A DNA stretch of 64,000 nt from Bacteroides mediterraneensis (GCF_016900355.1 NZ_JACJKA010000008.1:49928-113927), one strand, 5' to 3'; positions 45,963 through 56,392 are shown, counted from the first letter of the stretch. Notes: generated by a model from the sequence alone, not told the origin. Made by a program: numbers and translations.

Positions 45963-47633
45963 TTACAAATCAGAATATCCCGGATTTTGCTCTAATGCAC
46001 TATTCTTACGACGCTCATAATTCGGAATAGGAGCCAAATAGTGATTAGGAGAAATAAACTTACGAGGATTACCTACATTCGATATAGTATATGTTTTAGT
46101 TCCATCGGCTTTTTTAGTAATCTTAATGCCATGGAATTGTCCCACTTGCGTATCTTCCGCAATTTTCCAACGGCGTACATCAAAATAACGATGTTCCTCA
46201 AAGGCCAGTTCCACCTTGCGTTCCTGCTGAATTTTCTTCAACAAAGCATCTCCACTTTCTGTTACATCCGGCAACATGTTTGTAGGATCTTCAGCCATGT
46301 TACGGGCTCTTTCACGTACAAAGTTTACATACTGACGAGCTGTTACCTCATCCCCGCAGAAATATTTCGCTTCCGCATAGTTCAAATAAATTTCAGCCAA
46401 ACGACAATAAATCCAGGGATGATATGCTTTTTCGGACCACAAGTTAATAAGAGCCTCATCCATAAATTTACGGATGGTGTAATGAGTTTCAGAATAATTC
46501 CAGTTATCTGTTCCGTACTCACTATCCTTTCCACCTGTTGTACCATCTTCATTGACATAGAACTCAGCTTCTCCATCACGGAATGACTGTCCATCGCATA
46601 CGATAGAAGCATAGAAACGCGGATCACGATCTTCCCAAGGATTAGCAGTTGTAGTAGTCTTATCATCATACCACTGTGTATCAGGCATTACTCCACCTCT
46701 CTTTTCATAACTGTCAACCATTTCCTGAGTTACACAAGTAGCAGAATACCCATGCCAGCCATTCGGACTATTTTCAGCATCAAAGTAATGTCCATATTCT
46801 TGATTATAAAGACGCTGGAAAATAATCTCAGGACTTTCAGGATTTAAGAATAACCCTTGATAATCCGGATCCAGATTATTAACTCCCAAGCCTCCACAAA
46901 GTTCGATAACTTCTTCTGCAGCATCGGCAGCTTCTTCATAAGTTCTTACTCCCCACCATGGACTGGCAGCATAAAGTAGCATACGACTCTTCATGGCCAA
47001 AGCAGCCACTTTTGTCACACGACCAAAATCTGCATCGCTCGCATATTCTTCTGGAAGATAATTAGCAGCGCGGTCAAACCAAGTAACAATAGAATCCACA
47101 CATTCTTCATAGCTCGCACGCTTGACATTCAAAGCCTCAGCCGTGTCATCCAATTGATAAGATTTTGTTATCATCGGTACTCCTCCATAACGGTTTACCA
47201 GTTCCATATAGTAAAGCGCACGGAAGAAGGTTGTTTCTCCAATCAAGTAGTTCTGCTCCGGCTGGTCTACCTTGTTCACATACTCCATGTGCTCAAAGAA
47301 GATATTACAGTTCTTGATATTCTCATAATAGGCTTCCCAAATATCAAGGTTACCCAACTGGTCAGGAGTGACCGATCCTTCCAGTACTTGATAAGAATTG
47401 TTCCAGTTGAAGTTATTGATTGACTCATCACACGAATACCGTAAAGCTGTATGATCCCATCCAGTTTGCGGAAGGTTATAATTCCGGTGTACGTATGATT
47501 TCAGCAGACTTACATCTGAGAACACATCTTCTTCAGTGTAAGTATCCAATGGATCCACATCCAGAATATCGCATGCCGCCATAGAAGCCAGCAATGTTCC
47601 GAAGCATATTGTTTTTATAAATGTTGTCTTCAT
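45963..47633 (-). CDS. SusD/RagB family glycan-binding lipoprotein
   Basis: Outer-membrane surface lipoprotein of 556 residues that binds the glycan and caps the partner SusC channel. The lipobox (FGTLLASMAACDILDVDPLD) is followed by the SusD-like N-terminal domain (ENIKNCNIFFEHMEYV) and the RagB fold (FFRALYYMELVNRYGGVPMI, TKVAALAMKSRMLLYAASPWWG, EIYLNYAEAKYF, ERKVELAFEEHRYFDVRRWKIAED, GYSDL end). It starts 21 bp after susC. The length is in the usual range. Confidence 0.96.
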   Translation of the reverse strand: MKTTFIKTICFGTLLASMAACDILDVDPLDTYTEEDVFSDVSLLKSYVHRNYNLPQTGWDHTALRYSCDESINNFNWNNSYQVLEGSVTPDQLGNLDIWEAYYENIKNCNIFFEHMEYVNKVDQPEQNYLIGETTFFRALYYMELVNRYGGVPMITKSYQLDDTAEALNVKRASYEECVDSIVTWFDRAANYLPEEYASDADFGRVTKVAALAMKSRMLLYAASPWWGVRTYEEAADAAEEVIELCGGLGVNNLDPDYQGLFLNPESPEIIFQRLYNQEYGHYFDAENSPNGWHGYSATCVTQEMVDSYEKRGGVMPDTQWYDDKTTTTANPWEDRDPRFYASIVCDGQSFRDGEAEFYVNEDGTTGGKDSEYGTDNWNYSETHYTIRKFMDEALINLWSEKAYHPWIYCRLAEIYLNYAEAKYFCGDEVTARQYVNFVRERARNMAEDPTNMLPDVTESGDALLKKIQQERKVELAFEEHRYFDVRRWKIAEDTQVGQFHGIKITKKADGTKTYTISNVGNPRKFISPNHYLAPIPNYERRKNSALEQNPGYSDL

Positions 47634-47654
47634 ATTCTTAGTTTTCTTAAAAGG

Positions 47655-50600
47655 TTAGAAAGTCACATTGATGCCAAATGAGTAAGTTCTTGCCAACGGA
47701 TAAGCCTGACCAAGACCTGTTGCATCCGATTCCGGATCTTGCAGTTTAATCTTATCGAAAGTCAACAAGTTTGTTCCTGACAATGAGAAACGTACATTCT
47801 GCAATTTCATTTTTTCTACCCACTTCTGCGGTAAGGTATAGGCAATTTCTACATTCTTCAAGCGAATGAATGAAGCATCATACAACCAAAAATCACTCCA
47901 AGGTGTATTAATCACATCGTCTTTATCAAAAGCACGAGGATATTTAGAATTAGGAGTTTCCTCTTCCGAAATCCAGCGATTATAATACAAGTCTTTATCC
48001 TGGTTGTAAGAATAAGGAACAATCATCTGTGAAGCTCTGCCTTGTCCGGTCCACATCATGCTTACTTCCAGACCTTTCCATTCAATACCATAATTGATAC
48101 CATACACAATTTCAGGTACATTTCCCGTTTCGCTGCGAACCTTGTCATTTTCACTGATTACTCCATTATTGTCCACATCTACATATTTGATATCACCCGG
48201 CTGTGCTCCCGGCATGTGCACACTGCTGTTTACTTCATCCCAATTCTGATAAATTCCATCAGTCTTATACATCAACCATGTATTAAGCGGTCCCCCGGTT
48301 TGTCTTTGCCATTCAGGAATATTAGCCGCTTCATCAAAGAACTTAATCTTGTTACGGGCAAAAGTAAAGTTACCTCCAATGTAATAATTTACTTCTCCGA
48401 TTTTATTACGATGATTCAGCATAATTTCAATACCCTGATTATTTACTTCTCCCAGATTTTCATCAGGCAATGTATTTCCCAATCCTGTGTATGAAGGTAT
48501 AGAAGCCTGTCTTGCAGTCAGAATATCTTTACGGTTCTGGAAGAAATATTCCACAGTAAATCCTAACATACCATTCCAGAAATTACCATCAACAGCCACA
48601 TTCTTAGAATCAACTTTTTCCCAGGTTACATTAGGATTAGCAAGTACGCCCGGATAAATTGCCTTGCCTATGGAAGGAGTTTTTCCAAGAATAGCTCCAT
48701 CCTCCATCACATACGGATTAATATATTGGAATGGATCAATCCGGTCATTACCTAATTTACCCCATGAAGCACGTAACTTCAAGTCATTGATAAACGGTGC
48801 CTTTTCTTTTATAAAACGTTCTTCACTCAAACGCCACCCAACAGACAATCCTGGGAAAGTACCCCAACGATGGCCGGGTGCAAAATTCATAGAACCATCA
48901 CGACGAATAGAGAATTCAAACATATAACGGTCTTTCAGGGTGTAATTCAAACGCCCGAAGAAATTCTGTCTGACAGAAACATAACCGCTGCCAGAGTTTG
49001 TCTTTTCCTTATCACCGCCAAAACTTAAGTAATCCAGTTTACTGTTCAGGAAGTAATTTCGAAATGCTTCAAATACCTCTCCGTCATATTTATTCTGTTC
49101 ATAAGCTACAAAGGCACTGATATGATGGTCACCAAAAGTGCGATCATAATTCAGTTTCAAGTGCAGCGTACGCGAAAGGCTATTTTCATGTGATTGTGTC
49201 AACTTGATAGTACCTCCTTTCGGATTGGTTGTCTGCTTGATATAATCCTGAGTAGTAGGATCATAATGATAAGTATCCCATACGTCTATTAAATATTTCT
49301 CATTACGGAAATGGAAATTAAAGGCACCATATCCAGACAAAGACAAGCCTTCAGTAATCCAAGGCAGTTTCAAATCAAAAGTAAACTTAGAATTCACAAA
49401 ATAATCATCTACCTTATCATAACCCGTATCTTTTCCTGAAACCAATAAAGCAGGGTTATTACCCTGATTAATACCTGGACCCGGTAAACCGTTCGGATAA
49501 TAATCGTACAAGTAAGGATAAGCATTGGTAGTTTCCCAAAAAATTTCATCGGAATCAAAAATACCCATATTACGACGTTCTTTACGTCCGTCTAAATCCA
49601 CCCCAATCTTCAAATTTTTACTTACTTGTGCGTCTATATTTGAACGTACCTGATAAGTATTATAATTAAATACTGTATTTCTATACATCGGCTCCTGATA
49701 AGAATAGTCTCCTGAAACATAATATTTTATCTTATCCGTTCCTCCATTGATAGAAAGAGAATGACGGGTCTGAGGAGCAACATTACGAAATACAGCTTTC
49801 ATCCAATCAGTATCTCCATACTGAAGTCTATCAATAGTTCCATCCAGATAGCCTTCTTTTATATTCTCATAAAGTGGAGCTTCTCCTTTATATTTACGAA
49901 CCTCATCTGAATAAGTCATATATTCATAGGCATTCATTAAATCAGGGACACGGGTATTTTGTGTCAACGACACAGAACCACTATAATTTACCATTGGTTT
50001 ATCATTGCCTGATGATCCACGCTTTGTAGTAACCAAAATCACACCATTTGCCGCTTGAGAACCATAAATAGCAGCTGAAGCATCTTTCAATACATTAATC
50101 GATTCTATGTCATTCGGGTTTATACGCTCCAAATTGCTAAGGCCATTATTAGGATCAGCTACTCCATCAATTACAACCAATGGATTCGTATCACCCAAAG
50201 TACCCATACCACGAATATAAATCTTGGAGGCATCGTTACCCGGCTCACCCGAACGGTTGGTTGCGACAACACCCGGTATTTTACCTGCGAATGTATTCGT
50301 AATATTGGCATTACCTGTTGTCTTCAAATCGCTCCCTTTGACAGTTGCGACAGAACCGGTCACTGTGGCTTTTTTCTGCACACCATAACCTACAACCACC
50401 ACTTCCTCCAACACTTCTGTATCTTCTCCCAACTGGATTTTCTGAGGTTGAGCCGTGGCTTTTATTTCAACAGACTGATAGCCGATATACGAAATTTCCA
50501 GTAAAGACCCAGCAGGTGCCTGCAAGGTATAATTTCCATCCAAATCAGTGATGACTCCATTAGTCGTACCCTTCACAATGACATTCGCTCCAATAATCGG

Positions 50601-50777
50601 CTCTCCTGTCTTTTTGTCTACTACCGTACCTTTCAGTGTCACATTTTGCTGAGTAACCGCTAAAGATACAGCCGCATCATTCGTTTCGGGAACTGCCAAG
50701 CCCGGCAGAACTCCCCATGCCAGCATACCTGCCATCAGAATATGCCTGCATTTTGAAGTTGATTGAAATGTTTTCAT
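47655..50777 (-). CDS. SusC/RagA family TonB-dependent outer-membrane transporter
   Basis: Protein of 1040 residues. A signal sequence (MAGMLAWGVLPGLAVP) is followed by a CarboxypepD_reg-like domain at about residues 47-125 (LKGTVVDKKTGEPIIGANVIVKG), a TonB-box-like stretch (EVLEEVVVVGYG), the plug domain (TNTFAGKIPGVVATNRSGEPG, NPLVVIDGVADPNNG, ESINVLKDASAAIYGSQAANGVILVTTKRG) and the 22-strand barrel ending in YSFGINVTF. It imports oligosaccharides using TonB energy and works with the susD product. Second gene of the PUL operon, 30 bp after GH97. Confidence 0.97.
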   Translation of the reverse strand: MKTFQSTSKCRHILMAGMLAWGVLPGLAVPETNDAAVSLAVTQQNVTLKGTVVDKKTGEPIIGANVIVKGTTNGVITDLDGNYTLQAPAGSLLEISYIGYQSVEIKATAQPQKIQLGEDTEVLEEVVVVGYGVQKKATVTGSVATVKGSDLKTTGNANITNTFAGKIPGVVATNRSGEPGNDASKIYIRGMGTLGDTNPLVVIDGVADPNNGLSNLERINPNDIESINVLKDASAAIYGSQAANGVILVTTKRGSSGNDKPMVNYSGSVSLTQNTRVPDLMNAYEYMTYSDEVRKYKGEAPLYENIKEGYLDGTIDRLQYGDTDWMKAVFRNVAPQTRHSLSINGGTDKIKYYVSGDYSYQEPMYRNTVFNYNTYQVRSNIDAQVSKNLKIGVDLDGRKERRNMGIFDSDEIFWETTNAYPYLYDYYPNGLPGPGINQGNNPALLVSGKDTGYDKVDDYFVNSKFTFDLKLPWITEGLSLSGYGAFNFHFRNEKYLIDVWDTYHYDPTTQDYIKQTTNPKGGTIKLTQSHENSLSRTLHLKLNYDRTFGDHHISAFVAYEQNKYDGEVFEAFRNYFLNSKLDYLSFGGDKEKTNSGSGYVSVRQNFFGRLNYTLKDRYMFEFSIRRDGSMNFAPGHRWGTFPGLSVGWRLSEERFIKEKAPFINDLKLRASWGKLGNDRIDPFQYINPYVMEDGAILGKTPSIGKAIYPGVLANPNVTWEKVDSKNVAVDGNFWNGMLGFTVEYFFQNRKDILTARQASIPSYTGLGNTLPDENLGEVNNQGIEIMLNHRNKIGEVNYYIGGNFTFARNKIKFFDEAANIPEWQRQTGGPLNTWLMYKTDGIYQNWDEVNSSVHMPGAQPGDIKYVDVDNNGVISENDKVRSETGNVPEIVYGINYGIEWKGLEVSMMWTGQGRASQMIVPYSYNQDKDLYYNRWISEEETPNSKYPRAFDKDDVINTPWSDFWLYDASFIRLKNVEIAYTLPQKWVEKMKLQNVRFSLSGTNLLTFDKIKLQDPESDATGLGQAYPLARTYSFGINVTF

Positions 50778-50807
50778 TAGATTAGGTAATTAAAACAGGT
50801 TAATATA

Positions 50808-52736
50808 TTATTTAATAATAGCTACATAGCCACCTCCATCATACATGCTGATTGTGATGGTATCTCCTTGTTTCACTTTCTTTGTACGACAAGCAAAGTC
50901 CTGTGCTTGCAGGTCTACATTCACACCATCTTCCCAACAAGTCAGTGTCTTGTTTCCTTTAATAAAATCAAGAGTGATATCAAACTTCTGCCCTTTCTTT
51001 CCAACCATACCTCCAATAAACCAAGTATTACCAGAGCGACGTGCCACCACAATATACTCGCCTACAGATGCTTTCAAAACGCGTGTCTCATCCCAAACTA
51101 CCGGAACCTGACTCAAGAATTCCATACATTTTTCTTCACGGTAATAATTTGACGGAGAATCGGCCAACATCTGAAGTGGACTCTCATAAACGACATACAT
51201 ACCCAATTGATGACAACGTGTCCCAATAGAAGCTGGTAAATTAAACCAAACCTTATGGTCTTTCTCATGGAAATTAATCATGGCTCCCGGTGTATAATCC
51301 ATCGGACCTGCTACCATACGAGTAAAAGGTAATGTCACATTGTGTTCCGGAGTAACAAAGCTTCCCCATTTATGATTTTCCAAACCTGCCACACCTTCCG
51401 AACTCAATACATTCGGGAATGTTCTCAACCAACCAGTTGGCTTATAAGCTCCATGAAAATCAACCAACATTCTGTGGGCTGCAGCCTTTCGCGCTACCGT
51501 ATAATAAAAATCAACCATCGCTTGATCATCACGATTCATGAAGTCCATTTTAATACCTTTGATTCCCCATTTACTAAACAAGGCGAAGGCCTCGTCCAGT
51601 TTCTCACGAAATGGAGCCCATGAAACCCATAAAATCAAACCTACATTCTTCTTTTTCCCGTATGCAACCAATTCTTCCATATCAATCTCCGGAACTGTTT
51701 TCGTCACATCCCATGCTTCTGACCAACCGTCATCAAGCACCACATATTCAATACCGTATTTAGAAGCAAAATCTATATAATATTTATAAGTGTCATTATT
51801 TACTCCACATTTGAAGTCAACACCTGTCAAGATCAATGCATTATACCAGTCCCATGCAATCTTTCCCGGTTTAACCCAAGAAAAATCTCCCTGTGACTCT
51901 GGAGCCAATTTATATATCAACTGATTTGTTACAAGATTAGCATCATTTTCTGCAACAATCATGGCCCGCCAAGGATAATTACGGGTTCCATTTACTCTTG
52001 CTATATAATCAGCCCGCTTAGTAGGGAAAATCTGACGATCGTCTGTTTTTTCTTCTTCCAAAGAATAAGCAGCAAATTTTCCAGCCAGTTCATATTTTCC
52101 CTGTTTCTTCAAGAACATCCCCGGATAACTTTCCAAATCAGATTCACTGATAAAGATACGTGCCTGATCATCTACCTTAATCAGTACAGGAGTACTGCAA
52201 AAACGGTCAGTTCCAATTTCTGACAATTTCATCGGTTTAAACAAAGGCTGCTGTGCAGACAATATAGTTCTTTCTTCTGGGAAAAGTGTATTATAATCTT
52301 CCGGGAAACAATAGTCCACCTCTTCACTGATTACCTTCAGCGAGTCAGCAAAATCTGTATGGAAGCGATAAGCTAATCCGTCATTATATACACGAAAATA
52401 CAGTTTATACTGATCAGCATTTAATACCATTTCATTGTAGTGATCTCTAATTTTATCACTTTTTTGACGGACAACAGGTGTCAACATCTGGTCTTCCGTG
52501 CGATGCTGAACATCTTTTACCTTCATATTGCGGCCAATCACCACCCCATTATCAAAAGTCATAGATAAAGGAGAAGGATTCAAAATAGTTTTACCATTGA
52601 AAGTTACAGAATACGTAGTAGTAGCTCCTGTTTCTACATTCACAAGGATGCGTTCATCCGGAGATTTCACTGTATAGTTCTCCGCAAACATTGCAGCACT
52701 GGATGCCAGCAACAAAAAGAATAAAGTCTTTCTCAT
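50808..52736 (-). CDS. Glycoside hydrolase family 97, retaining type (first PUL gene)
   Basis: Secreted enzyme of 642 residues with signal peptide MRKTLFFLLLASSAAMFA. GH97 barrel with WVKPGKIAWDWYN, YVVLDDGWSEAWDV, nucleophile D398 (IKMDFMNRDDQA), acid/base E447 (SSEGVAGLE), and C-terminal beta domain (GNTWFIGGMVGKKGQKFD). The catalytic pair again places it with retaining alpha-galactosidase-type members. It is similar in layout to the operon's last gene but clearly diverged, so the two probably cut different linkages. Leads the operon; promoter box at 52768-52775. Confidence 0.93.
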   Translation of the reverse strand: MRKTLFFLLLASSAAMFAENYTVKSPDERILVNVETGATTTYSVTFNGKTILNPSPLSMTFDNGVVIGRNMKVKDVQHRTEDQMLTPVVRQKSDKIRDHYNEMVLNADQYKLYFRVYNDGLAYRFHTDFADSLKVISEEVDYCFPEDYNTLFPEERTILSAQQPLFKPMKLSEIGTDRFCSTPVLIKVDDQARIFISESDLESYPGMFLKKQGKYELAGKFAAYSLEEEKTDDRQIFPTKRADYIARVNGTRNYPWRAMIVAENDANLVTNQLIYKLAPESQGDFSWVKPGKIAWDWYNALILTGVDFKCGVNNDTYKYYIDFASKYGIEYVVLDDGWSEAWDVTKTVPEIDMEELVAYGKKKNVGLILWVSWAPFREKLDEAFALFSKWGIKGIKMDFMNRDDQAMVDFYYTVARKAAAHRMLVDFHGAYKPTGWLRTFPNVLSSEGVAGLENHKWGSFVTPEHNVTLPFTRMVAGPMDYTPGAMINFHEKDHKVWFNLPASIGTRCHQLGMYVVYESPLQMLADSPSNYYREEKCMEFLSQVPVVWDETRVLKASVGEYIVVARRSGNTWFIGGMVGKKGQKFDITLDFIKGNKTLTCWEDGVNVDLQAQDFACRTKKVKQGDTITISMYDGGGYVAIIK

Positions 52737-52767
52737 ATTAGTTCTTTTTATTTGTTAACTCTGATAG

Positions 52768-52775
52768 CAAAAGTA
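52768..52775 (-). promoter_or_regulatory. Probable -7 box for the PUL operon
   Basis: Minus strand TACTTTTG fits TAnnTTTG, 31 bp before the GH97 ATG. There is no strong -33 TTTG, consistent with an activator-dependent promoter. Confidence 0.6.
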
Positions 52776-52799
52776 CAATAAGCCTCCCATGAACATGAA

Positions 52800-52874
52800 A
52801 CGAAATATCCAAACTACAGCTGCAAATGTCCACAAGAGAAATTCTATTGTCCATAATTTGAACTCTATTATCCA
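52800..52874 (-). promoter_or_regulatory. Four 21-bp-spaced TGGAYA direct repeats, putative HTCS operator
   Basis: On the minus strand the repeats read TGGATAATAGAG (from 52874), TGGACAATAGAA (52853), TGGACATTTGCA (52832) and TGGATATTTCGT (52811). Each begins exactly 21 bp after the last, all in the same orientation. The proximal one ends about 30 bp upstream of the -7 box, where an activator touching polymerase would sit. AraC-type regulators commonly bind direct repeats about 21 bp apart, and the PUL regulator has an AraC HTH. The link between the two is inferred. Confidence 0.6.
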
Positions 52875-52946
52875 AAATAATCATACAAATAACTGAATAT
52901 AAACATTTTACAAATACTCAATTATTCATCAAAAAAAATGCCATGT

Positions 52947-52993
52947 AATTGACCGTACCATCGTTGTCGTTCCACGATTTACTACGGTCAATT
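52947..52993. other. Inverted repeat between the PUL promoter and dnaG
   Basis: AATTGACCGTA (52947-52957) and TACGGTCAATT (52983-52993) are a perfect 11-bp inverted repeat; inside it ATCGT and ACGAT can extend the stem. On the minus strand a T8 run follows after about 8 bp. It may be a terminator, an operator, or the dnaG leader structure. Confidence 0.5.
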
Positions 52994-53031
52994 GCACATT
53001 CTACTTATTTTTATTATTTTCGCCCTTCGAA

Positions 53032-55164
53032 ATGATTGACCAAGCTACCATAGACCGAATACTGGATGCGGCACAAATAGTAGATGTGGTATCCGAATTT
53101 GTCACACTTCGCCGAAGAGGGGTGAACTACATCGGCCTATGCCCGTTTCACAACGAAAAGACCCCTTCGTTCAGTGTCTCGCCCAGCAAGGGATTGTGCA
53201 AATGCTTCAGCTGCGGAAAAGGAGGCAACGTGGTGCATTTCATTATGGAACACGAACAGCTCTCCTACTACGAGGCGCTGAAATGGCTGGCCAGAAAATA
53301 CAACATCGAAATTAAGGAACGCGAGCTCACCGAAGAAGAAAAGCAGGCACACAGTCTGCGTGAAAGCTTGTTCGTGGTCAATCAGTTTGCTGCCGAATAT
53401 TTCCAAGACATCCTCTACAATCACATCGACGGGCAGCGCATCGGTATGACGTACCTGCGCAGCCGTGGTTTCCGCGACGACATCATCAAGAAATTCCAGT
53501 TGGGATATAGCTTGGACAACCGGGACGCACTGGCCCGCACAGCCTTGCAAAAAGGCTACAAGGAAGAGTTTCTTGTCAAGACCGGGCTCTGTTACCGCAA
53601 AGACGACGGTTCCTTGCACGACCGTTTTTGGGGACGTGTCATTTTCCCCGTACATACCTTATCGGGCAAAGTGGTAGCCTTCGGCGGACGTGTGTTGAGC
53701 GCGGCCACCAAGAACGTGCAGATGAAGTATGTTAATTCTCCGGAATCGGAAATCTATCATAAAAGCCGGGAACTCTACGGCATCTACTTTGCCAAGCAGG
53801 AAATTGTCCGCCAGGACCGCTGTTTCCTGGTAGAAGGTTATACCGACGTCATTTCCATGCACCAAAGTGGCATCGAAAATGTAGTAGCTTCCTCAGGTAC
53901 AGCTCTGACTCCCGACCAGATACGGCTGATACACCGTTTCACCAACAACATCACCGTGTTGTATGACGGTGACGGAGCCGGCATCAAGGCCAGCATACGA
54001 GGTATCGACATGCTGTTGGAAGAAGGAATGAACGTCAAGGTCTGCCTGTTGCCAGACGGAGATGACCCGGACAGTTTTGCCCGCAAGCACAATGCCACCG
54101 ACTACCAGGCTTATATCAACGAGCACGAAGTCGATTTCATCCGGTTCAAGACCAACCTGCTGATGGAAGAAGCGGGCAAAGACCCCATCAAACGGGCCAG
54201 CCTGATTTCCAGCATCGTCAAAAGCATCTCGGTGATTCCGGATGCCATTGTCCGTTCTGTTTACACACGTGAGTGCAGCCAGCTCCTGCAAATGGAAGAG
54301 AAGGTGCTGATAGAAGCTGTAGCCAAACTCATGGAACAGGCGCAGGAAAACAAGTTCAAGGAAAACCAGCGCAAACAACAGCAAGCCCTCAGGGAACAGC
54401 AGGTGTCTCAAGAGAAAACAGAATCGCCTGCCATTCCGGCCAGTCCCACTGAAAAACAGGAATCACCTGTTCCGCAGGAAAATCCGATGACTTCACCGAC
54501 AACTTCGACAGATGCGCAACCGGAGGCTCCTGCAACGACAGCCACTGCCTCAGCGGATGAATACCTCTCTTACATTCCACTGGAAGGAAACGAACAGAAA
54601 GTGTTCTACCAGCGGGAACAGGCACTGATACGCATGCTGATCCGCTATGGCGAGAAAGTCATGTGTTATTTGGAAAATGAAAACGGAGAAGAACAGCCGC
54701 TCACGGTGATAGAGTGTATTTCTTCGAGCTTAAAGGAAGACGAATTACAGTTTCATAGTGCATTGGACCGCCGTATCCTCAAAGAAGCGGAAACACACTT
54801 GCAAGAACCGGGATTTGTGGCTGAACGCTACTTTCTGAGTCATCCCGACGCGGATATCAGCAAACTGGCAGCCGAAATGGTCAGCGACCGCTATCAACTG
54901 AGCAAATACCATTCCAAAGGACAGAAAATCATTACCGATGAAGAACGGTTGTATGAACTGGTTCCCCGTCTGCTGATTGATTTCAAGATTTCAATTGTGG
55001 AAGAAGAAATGAAGCACACACTGCAGGCCTTGAACAATCCAGACATCTACAACGACCCGCAAAAGTGCCAGGAAATCATGAAGCATTACCAAGACTTGCA
55101 GAAGATACAGATTCCGATGCTTCAGAAAGCGGGAGACCGTGTCGTATTACCTCCCAGCCTATAA
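53032..55164 (+). CDS. dnaG: DNA primase DnaG
   Basis: Makes RNA primers for replication. Protein of 710 residues: CHC2 zinc finger (CPFHNEKTPSFSVSPSKG then CKCFSCGKGG, residues about 37-65), catalytic core, TOPRIM (CFLVEGYTDVISMHQSG about 265, NITVLYDGDGAGIKASIRG about 310), then a low-complexity Gln/Glu/Pro/Thr linker (about 440-515) and a C-terminal helicase-interaction region. The linker is longer than in E. coli DnaG. The start MIDQATIDRILDAAQIVDVV is the standard one. Confidence 0.96.
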   Translation: MIDQATIDRILDAAQIVDVVSEFVTLRRRGVNYIGLCPFHNEKTPSFSVSPSKGLCKCFSCGKGGNVVHFIMEHEQLSYYEALKWLARKYNIEIKERELTEEEKQAHSLRESLFVVNQFAAEYFQDILYNHIDGQRIGMTYLRSRGFRDDIIKKFQLGYSLDNRDALARTALQKGYKEEFLVKTGLCYRKDDGSLHDRFWGRVIFPVHTLSGKVVAFGGRVLSAATKNVQMKYVNSPESEIYHKSRELYGIYFAKQEIVRQDRCFLVEGYTDVISMHQSGIENVVASSGTALTPDQIRLIHRFTNNITVLYDGDGAGIKASIRGIDMLLEEGMNVKVCLLPDGDDPDSFARKHNATDYQAYINEHEVDFIRFKTNLLMEEAGKDPIKRASLISSIVKSISVIPDAIVRSVYTRECSQLLQMEEKVLIEAVAKLMEQAQENKFKENQRKQQQALREQQVSQEKTESPAIPASPTEKQESPVPQENPMTSPTTSTDAQPEAPATTATASADEYLSYIPLEGNEQKVFYQREQALIRMLIRYGEKVMCYLENENGEEQPLTVIECISSSLKEDELQFHSALDRRILKEAETHLQEPGFVAERYFLSHPDADISKLAAEMVSDRYQLSKYHSKGQKIITDEERLYELVPRLLIDFKISIVEEEMKHTLQALNNPDIYNDPQKCQEIMKHYQDLQKIQIPMLQKAGDRVVLPPSL

Positions 55165-55205
55165 AAAAACTATTTCCCCTTTTTCATACGCAGAAGGGGA
55201 AATAG
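55162..55205 (-). terminator. Terminator of folE
   Basis: CTATTTCCCCTT and AAGGGGAAATAG form a perfect 12-bp stem with an 11-nt loop; TTTTTTT follows on the minus strand. It lies directly after both folE and dnaG and may stop both. Confidence 0.8.
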
Positions 55206-55213
55206 CACATCAA

Positions 55214-55810
55214 TTAATATTTGGCCCGAATCAGGTTCATAAACTCTTCACGCGTCTTTGCCTGATTGAACGCACCGGTAAAATCGGAAGTAGTGGTCAC
55301 TGAATTCTGTTTTTCCACCCCTCTCATCTGCATGCACATGTGTTTGGCTTCTACCACCACCATTACACCTAATGGATTTAATGTTTCTTGAATGCACTCC
55401 TTAATCTGAAGTGTCATGCGTTCCTGCACTTGCAAGCGATGGGAAAAAATATCGACCACACGGGCAATCTTACTCAACCCCGTGATATATCCGTTCGGAA
55501 TGTAAGCCACATGTGCCTTTCCATAAAACGGCAACATGTGATGCTCGCACATGGAAAAGAAATCAATGTCCTTCACAATCACCATCTGGCTGTAAGGCTC
55601 CTTGAACTTCGCCGCATTCAGCACCTCTCTCGGATCCATTTCATATCCGCGAGTCAGTGTCAGCATGGCCTTGGCCACACGTTCTGGAGTTTTCAACAAC
55701 CCTTCGCGCTCCGGGTCTTCTCCCAGCAAAGAAAGAATCTCTTTGTAATGGCCCATCAGCTTTTCCACCTTTTCCTGTGGCCAGTTTATCGAATTGGTAT
55801 CTGTCATCAT
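55214..55810 (-). CDS. folE: GTP cyclohydrolase I
   Basis: First step of tetrahydrofolate synthesis: GTP to dihydroneopterin triphosphate. Of 198 residues, the zinc/active-site segments are [50 protein letters not shown] and [18 protein letters not shown]. Full-length type IA enzyme. Its ATG shares one base with the stop of the SPOR gene (TAATG). A second ATG immediately follows the first. Confidence 0.96.
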   Translation of the reverse strand: MMTDTNSINWPQEKVEKLMGHYKEILSLLGEDPEREGLLKTPERVAKAMLTLTRGYEMDPREVLNAAKFKEPYSQMVIVKDIDFFSMCEHHMLPFYGKAHVAYIPNGYITGLSKIARVVDIFSHRLQVQERMTLQIKECIQETLNPLGVMVVVEAKHMCMQMRGVEKQNSVTTTSDFTGAFNQAKTREEFMNLIRAKY

Positions 55811-56271
55811 TATTCTATAGGTATATTAATCTGTTCGCGCACAATAGATACTTCCTTGAAAACTCCTGTCGCCTTCAATTTACGCATGGTAACATGTGCT
55901 TCTTCAATACTCTTGAAGTCTCCCACCCTGCACAACCAACGTGGAGGCTGGAAATAAGTATAAACCGGCAAGTCCGGAAATTCCTCTTTTACTTTTGCCG
56001 CTACATTGTTCGCCTCACTGCGTGCCTGACGGGAATTATTTCCGGCATACACCTGTACACGAAAACCGCGGGCCTTCAATGTCTTCACCGGTTCTGAGCT
56101 TGTAGACCGTACATAGCGTTTCCCTATCAGAGAAGTAATCTGTGCATCCTGGTGTACAGTGACCACTCCTTCACCCGCCCGACGGGTTTGCAAACTTTCA
56201 ATAATGTTTCGTTGGGCATAACTCCCACTGACACATAATAAAGAAACAATGAATAAAAAATATTTCAGCAT
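55810..56271 (-). CDS. SPOR domain-containing secreted protein
   Basis: Small protein of 153 residues from [19 protein letters not shown] (signal peptide). The C-terminal SPOR domain spans about residues 75-150 ([50 protein letters not shown]), which binds denuded glycan strands, usually at division sites. The role is inferred from the domain. An extended reading to 56340 is not supported. It lies between tpiA and folE. Confidence 0.85.
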   Translation of the reverse strand: MLKYFLFIVSLLCVSGSYAQRNIIESLQTRRAGEGVVTVHQDAQITSLIGKRYVRSTSSEPVKTLKARGFRVQVYAGNNSRQARSEANNVAAKVKEEFPDLPVYTYFQPPRWLCRVGDFKSIEEAHVTMRKLKATGVFKEVSIVREQINIPIE

Positions 56272-56392
56272 AACCGGATTTTTAAATAGACATAGAAAAC
56301 AAAAGTCAATTGAGCACAGAGGGAAGGAATGACACTGCACGTCCTCATCTCTCTGTGCTCAAGCAATTCCTGATTAATTCAGAGATTGGAAA

